Below are positions 49,001 through 61,000 of a DNA stretch of 64,000 nucleotides, one piece after another. Within the stretch, counting starts at the first letter, position 1. Every line of letters begins with the position of its first letter. The DNA is taken from contig WNNJ02002550.1 of NCBI GenBank assembly GCA_012934845.2, positions 62,001 to 126,000 of the forward strand, given 5' to 3'. Made by a program: the position numbers and the translations under genes. The stretch comes from Pomphorhynchus laevis (lineage: Eukaryota > Acanthocephala > Palaeacanthocephala > Echinorhynchida > Pomphorhynchidae). The notes under the pieces were generated by a model. That model was not told where the DNA came from and did not search any database. It was given only the letters and a program-made list of their open reading frames with translations.

Positions 49001-52000
49001 CTGTTAACCTTTTATTAACCTTTTAAAAATAACTTTTTTTTTCGGAAATAGATATAACTATGCTATAATAACTACAATGCCTATTTGACAAAAAGTAAAC
49101 CATAAAGTAAATATAAATATGTGGATAATATTGAATAAATAAAATTATTAAAAAATATGGACATCTATATTTAGACAAATAAAAAATGTTTCAATTGGAG
49201 ATAATATTTTATCCAGGTAGCCTCATTCTTAATAAAGCAAATATTTATGATAAAGAAGATATATCTAAATATGAACATTAAATTAACATCAATTAAAACT
49301 ACTTTTAATTTATATCGTAAAGATTACATATTTAAATTTACAAGAAACATATTTTTGCATGAACATTCATGCATACCATATAATTTAAAATATAATACAT
49401 TAATTATATTTCATCTAAATTATATAAAGATATGAAATATATGTTTCGATACATTGATGATATATGTGTATTTAACTCTAACAATTTTTATTGAATAAGT
49501 GAACAAATTTATTTAAGTAGCCTTATTCTTAATCAAACTAATATTAATAATAAAAAGGTTTTATATCTAAATATAAACATTAAATTTACACCAATAAAAA
49601 CTACTTTTAATTGAGATTGTAAAGATGACATATTTAAATTTACAAGGAACATATTTTTGTATAATCATTGATACATATTACTTAATATTAAATATAATAT
49701 ATTATTATTTTGCCAATGTTTAAGATATTCGAAACTACAAGAAACAAATTCATGTAAATTTCGCATTCGTCAATGTAAAAATATTCATTTAGGAATTAAA
49801 TATTGGTCCAAATTATTGTAAAATATTCAAACAATTCCTAAATTTATAAATCATTAAAATCATATTAACAATAACTTTAGTTTACAATCGATACTAAAAT
49901 TAGTGAGATATAAAAAATCTCAAATAAAAATAATTAAAATAATGTCATAGTTCTATAATGGATGATTTATTTGTAAAAATATAAAAAATATATAAGAAAT
50001 ATGAAAAATAATTAAATATAAGAAATATCATCAAATATATCATATTATATATTATAATATATATTATATTATATGTTAATAAAATATTTTAAGGGTTCTA
50101 ATAATTTGAGGGTTCTAATATTTTGGGAAATTTAATTGTTCATAATTGTTTAAAAAATAAATCGAAATATTTAAAGATATAAAATGAATGTTTCGATATA
50201 TTAATGATGTATGTGCATTTAACTCTAATAAGTTTTATTCAATAAACGAGCAAATTTATCAAGGTAGCCTTATTTACAATAAAACCAATATTAATGATAA
50301 AGAAGGTATATATCTCGATATTAACATACATTAAATACAATAAGATGAAAAGCTGGAAAGATTTTATATTTGATTAAATTAAAAAGAAAGTGAAAAAAAA
50401 ACAAACAATTATAAAAGGAAAGATGAAATTAATAAAGATATTAATTAGAACTTACTAATAAGATATGTATACAGAACTTACTAAATTAAAAAAATATTAT
50501 ATATTATTTTTTTGAAAAGATTATATATTTGATGAAATAAAAAATAAAGATAATTTATATAAACATATGAAGTATATGTTAACTCTAATAATTTTTATTC
50601 AATAGGTGAACTTATTTATCCAATGAGCATTATTCTTAATAAAACTTATATTGACGATCATAAAGGTATGTACCTAGATATAGTTTTTTTTATTTTTATT
50701 AAAAGTAATATTGATGATAACAAAGGTTAATAGGACATTTATAGTTAAAAAACATTAGTAACTAAATATTATTTTATTTTTATATTAAAGAATCATAAAA
50801 TATGAAATATTACCTTTTTGAATGTTGTTTATGTCAAACTTAATATCGAATTTTAAGCTATAAATTCAAACTTATGAATTCAGTTGTTAATATAGCAGAA
50901 GGCCTGCTAGCTCAGCTTTATTCAGTACTAGAAAAATAAAATATTAATAATATAATAATCGATTATGATTTGTTAATCAGAATCGTAATATTATTGTCTA
51001 CGGGAAAGTTTAACTGTTCATACGTCTACAGCAAAGTGTGGATTTGTAATCATCGTAAAAAAATGATAATAGATTAATTGCAATTCGTTGGCAAACAGAA
51101 TTATCACTTATATCTCGCATGCGCAATGAAAAATCAAGATTGACTACAATAATTATATTCAAAATCATCCATCCACGAAAGATTAGTGATCCCTGCATAT
51201 GATGGGAATCCATTTTACTTAAAATTTCTTAAATCCGTTCACTTATAATGCAAACAACAAATAATTTGTTGCTGGTATTTAAAACACCATTTCATCTAAT
51301 GCCTTTTGAAAAATCCAATTTACTTTTGAGTTTTGCTTTCATATGGCCGGTAAAACATCTGCAAGAAACAAAAACTGTTGAAAATGTTTATCGAAATGTA
51401 AATTGTTTGAAGTAGTTTCGTGTCAAAAACAATCTTGTTTGAGCATTTTACATTGAAAATTGTAACTAAGAGCGTTAAAATAGAAGGCGATATTGGGGCT
51501 AAAATGTACACGTCGATATCTAAAGACGATGATTTAGACGAACTGATCAAGAATAAATATAGCATGATGGGATCTATCGTTGTCGATGACACTATAACAG
51601 AAGATATGTTTAACCTATTCATCACAAGATTTAAGGAAAATAGAGGTCGGAAAGTAAGAGGTATCTGGTCAACTGTGCGACCTCACAGAAAAGACAACCA
51701 TAAGTTGAAAGTCGAAATCGCTAACGCTAAACATCGACAACAGGAGTGTCAAAGAAATACGAAAATTACTTACGAATTCCCTTACTCAGCAAATTACAAT
51801 TGGGAATTGTCTGCAATACAGGCCAAGCATTTCAAAAACGTTCAGTTTGATATACGGCCAGCATCTAGTAGTAGCAGTAGTTGCGGTGGAATATCAGATG
51901 ATTCAAAACCCTTCAGTGACCACGATACGTCATCATTTTTGAACAGTACATTTAACGACGAGACACGACAGAACGTGTGCGATACATTGAACAGTTCATC

Positions 52001-55000
52001 TATTAATAATAGCCTGCTTATTTGTCCTTACACAAATTCCTGTTCGATTGAGAACGATGCCGACGTGTCTGGTAATCTCGCTGATGATAAAAACGAAATC
52101 ACCTTATCATATGATGAAATAAGAGAACAGATGGCTAACTGTGACATTTCACGTAGTTTAAGAGAACTTGCAGATCGATGCTGCAAGTACCTGAGTCAAA
52201 TTCAAACTTCTCCGAGTTAAAGCTTCTCTCTCTTGTTTGAGCTAATGGAAAAAAGCTAACGGAAAGAAGTACTTAATCGGAGATAGTAATCCGATATATT
52301 GTTGTACAAAATTTGTTTAATTGTTGTATTGTTATTGTTGAATTTTTGTCATTTTAATGACAAATAAACTTTATAAAAGTTTTTAATTTTTGAAAATTTT
52401 TGAAACTGTTTTTTAAATTGCAGGATTTTATCTTGTTACAATTGCAATTTGACTTTATTTCTATCAATAAAAATGCTTTTTGTTACTTTGGTATTTTTCT
52501 TTTAATATCCAGTTCATAAAAATTTGTTCCACATTAAAGTAGTTCATGCAATAAAAGTAATAAAGCAAAATATTTTTCATTTTAAGCGAAACAGATAAAT
52601 AATTAATTTAAATTAATTATTATTTAAATTTTATAATATTTTAATCCAGCGCAAATGCTAAAAAAATTTCGTCACTCAACATATAGTGGTGATATGAATT
52701 TTATATATAAATTAATAAGGGTTTTATTAACAACTATATAACCTATAAAAACTTAAGAAACAAAAACATAAAAAGACAACTTTAAATAGAAGCCGTTCAC
52801 GACGTGTATTTTGAAATCTTCAACTTATATATTCACGTCCTCAGGTCTAGAGGGATCTGAGCCCCATGGCCGCACCAGCGCGCCGCCTTTTGACTGAACC
52901 ATTCAGGGTCTCTCACGCACCTAAGAGTCCAGTCAAGGCAGACTATGGTTGGTAATCTCGAGATGAGGAGCTTAAGAAACCTTAGTCTTTGTTCTGGAGG
53001 ACGTCCTCGTGAGAAGAAGACTAATCCCGAGATAGCCCAAGTACCCCAGAGGCGCACTTGGGTTATCCCATTCAATGACAGATGCTAGGCCCGTTTCAGA
53101 GCCCACCTAGCGCAATCTACCACAGACGCCTAGCAACCAATGGGGCGTTTCGACATTAGTATACTCATCACTACAGGGTCGTCTCATCAGTGTGGCCCTG
53201 TAGCTACACAACTTCGACAATACTAACTACTCAGTAAACCTCTGAATGGAAGTCACTAAGCGCAGGCTCCTCCACCTGTTACCAGCCTTACATCTGTTAG
53301 GGTTTGCTAAGGCAGTTGCTTCATAGGGTAGCACGTGTGCTGTCGTTCCTTCCATCGTCAGCTAACTGAGTTTGCTGATCAAGCAACATGCTTGTATACA
53401 TCAATCGCAAAGTACGAGCGAAGCTCCAGCGCAAATGCTAAAATTTTCGTCACTCCACATATAGTGGTTATATGATAAATTATTATAAATAATATAATTT
53501 TAATATAACAATATAATGATATATTATAAATAATTAAAAATATTATTATTTACTTATTATTTAAATAACTATATTATTTATAATTATTATTTAAATAATT
53601 ATATTATTAAGAAAGTTTTTATAAATTTTGCTAAACACATTTATAAATATCTTAGAATGTATTAATTATAGTATTATATATCATTAATATTACTAATTTA
53701 TATTACTAATTTAATTTATGTGCGTTTTGATAAGATTTTAGGGATTATTAAATTGCAATTTGAATCAGTCATAGCAAAATAAATTAAAATTTCTTCATAT
53801 ATTACAAGATACGTAGACCCAATTAACTGAGTTGACTTATAAATATTAATTTTTATTAAAAATTTTAAGATTTATTTTATAGTTGAACCTAATATTTAAA
53901 TACAAAATACGTAGTTAAAAGTATGAATTCAAACAATGTATCATATGAAGGCATTACATTATACGCATGTTTTAATAAAAATTTACACACTCAAAATTCA
54001 AACATTCTTCATTCTATACTTTCTATAAAATTCAATCGAATGTTGCTGCTTATAAATTTTCTATTAAATTTTGTAATTAACAACTTCTTTAAGCCATGCA
54101 GTCATTATTTTCCCACTTGTTTTGCTTTATAATTTACTGTTTTATTAGTTCATACTAAATGATTATCCGCAATTAATTTATGCTCTTATTATTTGTGCAT
54201 TTCAGAGATTCCCGCAAGAGAATGTCTCTTATTCTAAGAGATTTATAAATCTCTTAGAATGTATAAATTAATTATTGTATTATATATTATTAATATTACT
54301 AATTTAATTTATGTGCATTTTGATAAGATTTTAAGGATTATTAACTAGATTATATTCTTGCAATTTGAATCAGTTATAGCAAAATAAATTAAAAATTTCT
54401 TCATATAGTACAAAATACGTAGACTCAATTAACTGATTTGACTTATAAATATTAATTTTTTTCGTAACTCCACACCTGCATGCTTTTTACAACCTTTTCG
54501 GGAAGCATAACCCGGAATGCGCCTACCACAGAGGCCTAGCCTCCAATAGATGCTAGGCGACCTGCACGCACGTTTTGCAAAGCACGTTTCTCGTGCTTTG
54601 CGATTGCTGTATACAAACCTGTTGCCTGTTCAACAACCTTAGTAAGCTGATGAAGGAAGGAACGATAGCACACATGCTGTCCTGTGAAGCCACTGCTTAC
54701 GCAAACCATACCAGATGTAAGGCTGGTAACCGGTGGAGGAGCGTGCGCCTAGTGAATTCCTTTCAGAGGTTTACTAAGAATTAAGTACTGTCGAAGTTGA
54801 GTAGCTACAAAGCCATACTGATGAGACCACCCTGTTATGATGAGTAGACTAAGATCGAAACGTCCCGTTAGGGGCTAGGTGTCTGTGGTAGGCGCATTCC
54901 GGGTTTATACATGCAGGTTTATATTTTCCTGTTCGTGTTAATTAAAAAAAAGTTGTATGAAATTCTTTCTAATAAATAATAATTATTAATTAATTTATTA

Positions 55001-58000
55001 GAGTACTGATTAAAAGTGATTTTCGTCAAAATTTACAAAAATATATGTAATATGATATTTTAGTTATCCGGATTCACTTGTGAAAATATAAAAATATCAA
55101 ACTCATGATATAAAGAGTTAATAAAAAGTTAATAATGATGAGTTAATAAATGAAAAATTAATACATAAAGAGTTATAAAATGAAGAGTTAATGAATGGAG
55201 AGTTAAAAATGAAGAATTAAGCGATAAATAGTTAATAAATGAAGAGGTAATAGTTAACTAATAAATTAGAAATTAATTCAGTGTAATTAATTAATAAAGT
55301 AATTTTCAATTACTTTATACAAACACAATGTTTAGATATTAACAAATTCAATATTATAACTTAAAGATCAAGTAATACAAATAAATCGAAAAAATTTGAT
55401 AGAGTCAAATCATCAAAAGATTTTTTTTCTACAAGTTATATACACAAATGTAATTCATTAATCGACTTGAATTCAAGTTGTAAATAAAATAGATCTAGTT
55501 GAATTAATACATTAAATTTATTAATAATTTACAAAGGAATATATATATGAATATTAAGTAATAGAAATACATTCAAGTAATAGCTTGTCTAGCTATGTCT
55601 CTATTTGCCTGCTGGGAACTCGAGCAGTGAACTTAAATCAAAGCTGGATACTTAATATCAAATCGAGAATGTGCACTTAACCTTAAAGTGTTGAAACAAA
55701 TTGAAAAATAAAACAAGGCTAATTATACATTCAAAATAAATATAATATGGGAATTAATCAAAAATGGATAACAGAATAATTATTAACTTAAATAGGTACA
55801 TATTAAGAAAACAAAAACACCATAAAAATATATATTTAATGACTTTTCAAAAACAATTTAAAATATTATCTTTGTTTTTAGTTAGGCGACTTACTGATTA
55901 ATGTATATGCTGTATACTTTTTGATTTTCTTCTATTATTGTTTGCAACAATGTTATAAGTTTTGACCACAATGTAATGTCGTTTGCCGTCAGTTCGTCTT
56001 GGTCGCATTGTACATTATGGCTTTCTGCTTGAGCATGTTCTTTCGAAAACGTCGCATCCTTCGTTTTAGCGATATTCGACAATTTCGATGATTCACTCGT
56101 TCGTTCAGCAGAATTCAGACAAGTTAATGTTGATAGATCGTTACAGTTTGCAAATATATAGTTATATGTTTGTTTTATACAAACAATAATGCAATCCTTT
56201 ACTATTGAACTTGTCTTTTTAGCATTGGCAACATCCTGAACCTGTTTAAATTAATACAGTGCATATTTAGCCAAAGTAAAAAACAGCAAATGTATAGTTT
56301 TTTATTTAAATACGTCAAATCGAAATTTAAGTCTTGATTTGATTTGTACATTTCATCCAAATCTCTTTACAATTAACAATTAGTTGGAATACTGTTAATG
56401 GAGTTACAAGATTATAGGAATACTATAATTAATAGCGAAATATTATAAATTGACTAAGAGAAAATATGTCAGATTCCTTTGTATCTGCACACTATTTAAA
56501 CTCAATTAAACTCACTTATTAAATTCAATTCTCGGTAGAAATGTTAAATTCTTGGCGGTGGAAACTGTTGTATATCATGCGCTTTTATTATGATGACGAG
56601 CCTGAGGAGCGGCAGTTCTACTCAATTACTGGTTTATCTAAAGGCTTCCCTCTATCTCCAATCTTGTACTTAGCCGCCTCCATAATTCTTCTTAAACTTA
56701 TAATGCGCGATCAACCTATGTCGGAACATGATGATGATACCACCGCCTTTATATAATACGCAGGTGTAAAAAAGTTGTCTCAGAAATTAAAAAATTCGTT
56801 TCAAGATTAATTATCCAGTTAGCCCCATATAATCTCCTTCTTAATATATCCAAAACATATATGGTCGCCTTCCATGGCACCCTTACAGCAAGATAAAAGC
56901 TAAAGAGATTGACAATCTCGGCCTTCTCATACAATATAACTAATCAATCACCCCTACCTTCACAAATTGTGTAAGATACATGGGTTTCATTATTTTGGTG
57001 AACTGGGTTTCTAGATTCGACTTGAATTGATTCAAGTGTGTCCTAAAGAAAGCAAGATAGCCCTAATATGGGCCCAGTGTCTTTCTTTAAGAGATAGATT
57101 TCAAGTGGGCTTTTGGTGTATCTGGGACATTTCGGGACTAGCCTTATTTTCTAAGAAACGTCCTTCTTACCAAATACTAAGATTTGTTAATGTTTATGGA
57201 TGGATAATAAATAATACACTTTGTATTATAATAATATACTATCTAATCAAATTTAAGCTGAGGAAATACGTCCTTAGCACGTATTTGGTCCCGCTGATAT
57301 GTTGGATCGAGGAATAAGGGCGAAATCTGGTAGCATAACAGTTCCTCCTGATGACCTCTAATCCTTATTCTGATACAACATCTGGTATTTATTAGTCAAT
57401 TCATAAAAATAACTTTATAAAATTTTGATTTAGTATTATTATGTTTTGTTTATTTTATAATTATATTAAATAAGTATACTCAGTTAGCTAATTTGATGAT
57501 AGGATCTTTCGTTGTCGATGACACTATAAAAGGAGAAATGTTTTATTCACACTTAATTCTTAAATGTGAAATTTTTAAATTCAAAATATATATTTTTCTA
57601 GGGTAAAATAATAAGCAAAAATACGTTTTATGCTTTAGCTTTTTATTGAACTTGCTGGAGTGAAATGCATTTATGAAATGGAATCGGCTAAATGACAACT
57701 TACCTTCAGTCTGAAGAATGTGATACTTGTTAAGAGGTCGATAAAAGCACTTAAGTCCTGCAATCGCTCAGGTTTATCAACTGGAAATGTTGTCTAAAAT
57801 ACAATTCATATTGACACCTAAATAATAGCATTTTAATGTTAGCAATTACAAAAATTGCGAATTAATCTTTAAAACTTTTTAAATTAGAGCCTGGTATAAA
57901 TTAAGCGGTATGAGAATTTAAAACTAAAACCTACACTCTGATAACAGGAAATTATCATAAATTTAAAAACTCAAGCAACGTTGAAAACATTCGTCTCCAA

Positions 58001-61000
58001 AAATGCTCACTCGTAGAATTATTTCATTCCTTAAAGACTAAATTTTCTTAAAATATTCAAAGAAGTTAATAATGTATTTTATTACAAAATTTATAATAAG
58101 ATTAAATATTTATCGGAAAAATTACATATCATAATAATTATTCAATAATTACATAATTAATTCTGAAATTTATGTGATATTTTCTGTAAAATAAAAATAA
58201 TTGTTCTTACCCTGTATGAAAAAAGATCGATTCTTATAGAATTGTGTAGTCGATCTAGCAATTTGATGAATACTTCTTTCTATGAAATATTGCATTTGAA
58301 TAATTCTTTCGAAAAAATCGTTTATCGCTGATACCTTGAAATTACATGCTGAAAATCTACTAGACGCCGATAGAACGTCGTGCGAATTACGGACATGAGC
58401 AAAGTATGCATTTATGTTGGCTAGTAAGTTGCTCATGATTGATGCGATACCCTTTTCATAGTACACAGTTGATAAACAAGAGAAATGACTAAACGATCAC
58501 TACACATTATGTAATTCACGCAAGCTAAATTAGTTACGTCATGGCTTGATATATGGCTTCAATTCCATATCGCAGAGCAAATTCATCCACTATTTCCTGA
58601 TACGGGAGCTTGAAAAATTGCGTCCATGTGGATTGCTAAGCAAATTCAAGAAATTTATTTTTTTAGTTACATTTCACAGGAATACAACTCATAAAAGCAC
58701 GATTTTATTACACCGATATGTCCACCCTTCGTTTAAATAGTGACAGACAGGTCCTTATAAAAACAAGTGGCAATTAATTAATCAATTAATTATTTCCTAG
58801 TACGATATCAACATTTTAAAGTTTAGGCAGTTTAAATCTCAAAAATGCATTAATATTGTGACATTAATCGCAGTTCCTATTTATTAGTAGCATTAATTCA
58901 TTTTTACATAACTCATCATTAGATCTTTCTTTTGCTGTATTGTTTTAAAATAAGTGTGTGGATGAACACTAAAGACATTAAATAAATTAAAAATAAAAGA
59001 ATTAAAGATATTAAAAAGTAAAAATATTAAATGAATTAAAGACATTAAATGAAATAAAGGCATTAAATGAATTATAGATAACAAGTGAATTAAATACATT
59101 AAATAAATTGAAGACATTAAATAAATTAGAAATAAAAGAATTTAAGATATTAAAAATAAAAGATATTAAATGAATAAAATACATCAAATGAATAAAAGAC
59201 ATTTATTGAATTATAGATAGTATGTGAATTAGATATTTTTAATTAATTATAGATATAAAATAAATTAAAGATAATAAATGAATTTAAGATATTAAAAATT
59301 AAAGATATTTTATTAATTTACGACATTAAATAAATTCAAGAAATTAAATGAATTATAGATTGTAAGTGAATTAAATGTATTAATGTGTATGAAATATTAG
59401 AGCATCAATAATTTTAGGTGATTATTTTAAATTTAAAAAAAGATTTATAATTCTTAATCTATTTAAAAGAGCTTTATAATATATTTTTTAAGAAATTTAT
59501 ACAGTCAGTTATTTTGGCTGACTGAGATTTATATTTATAAATCTACTTTAAAGAAATTTATATTTATAGTCTAACATTTAGACTGACAGTATTTATTCAT
59601 AAAAATAGATTGTAAATTACCTGACCATTCATTTTCAATATTGTTGATGGATCCAAGTTATATACATGATTAAACAAATTCTAAACAACTATGATTCTAT
59701 AGAACGTCTTATTTCATCTTTTTACCTCGTGAAGACAAGTATATTGTGTATGATAAGGTGCCCGCTTTCCAACACCTTTGATCTCAATCGAAATTCGTAA
59801 ACGAATTGCACCAGACACAGATGATCTATCGGTACGTTTTTCTAAAATATAAATTTTAAATCAAATTAAACAATGAAGTTTAAGTAAAATCGCAATGATA
59901 TTGTACAACTTAGAGCTCTTTTAAAATAATTTCTTGATCATAAGTATTTTAAGGATAAAACTAAAATACCGTCACCAAAAATAATAATAAAATATTATAA
60001 ATATTATTTTTTATATTATAAAAAATAATTTAAGTGAGAAAATAATTTGAAGGGATAGTAATGAATATAATTAGTGTTGGAATAAGATAATTAACTAATA
60101 TAATTGAAAATTATGACAATATTTATTAAAAACTTATTTTAGTAAATTAATTGTAATTAACCAATTATTAATTAATTAAATAACTAATTATTTAATAATT
60201 AATAATTAATTACTATTAATTATGTAATATTTAACTAATTAAAATATTAGATGATAGTCAATCATTATAATTGTAAGCTCATTGAATTTGCTCCTTTTCC
60301 TATCTTTTACATCTAAGTTAATTTGTAGTGCGTTTTATTTTACTTTAAAACCCCTGTCAGTTTAATAATCAAGAGGAACTAATATGTTATCAGAGTTCTG
60401 CATTTATTCATCACCTAAATTAAAGTGAACAAATGCATGCTAATAATGTCTTTCTTAAAAATTCACATTTTATTTTAAAAAAAATATTGTAGAACAATTA
60501 TAAAACTAATGTAAACATTACAGCATTTATGTGTTAGTATATCAATCAAATATTTTAGCATATTTTAATATACAAACATAATATATGTGTAATAATCGAC
60601 ATTGTTATAAATAATCTCAAAGTAGTTGAGATTATTAGGACTTAGCTTTATAATTTATATTATCAGTATTTACATTAAACAAGATAAATTTTAACTACAT
60701 GTAAGAATTACAAATGTATTTTAATATACTGATATTTAAACCAAAGCAACCTTAAAGAAGATATTAAGTACTTAACATGTTTTATTTAATTTTCGATTCG
60801 TTACAAATTTTGACAAAAAAATATTTCGAGAATACATAGTAGGGTTCTCAAATTTTGCGATTTCATAAAAATATAAATAAATATATTCAAATATTAGAAC
60901 GGAGACAGCGTTATAATTCTGTCTATCTTGTCAGTTTTATCTTTTATATTTAATGCAATATTTTACTTCCAATAGAGATCAATTCGGTAGCAATGTTAAC

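Larger units (their letters stand above)
52640..53480 (-). mobile_element. Composite: hammerhead repeat (copy 2) plus LINE-tail fragment
   Basis: The motif CCAGCGCAAATGCTAAAA followed by ACATATAGTGGT occurs at 52645-52695 and again at 53427-53475, flanking the block in direct orientation about 780 bp apart. Inside are the hammerhead repeat (53105-53425) and a LINE-like coding fragment (52833-53085). In minus sense the repeat runs TTGCGATTGATGTATACAAG, GGAAGGAACGACAGCACACG, AGATGTAAGGCTGGTAAC, then the ribozyme. The flanking repeats suggest a tandem-unit or retrozyme-like arrangement. Confidence 0.65.

Noticed and set aside
51320-51625. Minus-strand ORF overlapping the nested gene
   Set aside because: It overlaps the plus-strand gene antisense, is Ser/Ile-rich with no recognisable motif, and disappears once the plus-strand gene is accepted.
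58170-58466. Continuous 98-residue minus-strand ORF as one exon
   Set aside because: Only its first part matches Munc13. A 55-nt GT-AG intron (58280-58334) must be removed to recover the conserved [13 protein letters not shown] frame.
58893-59202. Minus-strand ORFs rich in Phe, Ile, Asn and Leu
   Set aside because: They are translations of the ATTAAATGAATTAAA tandem repeat, not genes.
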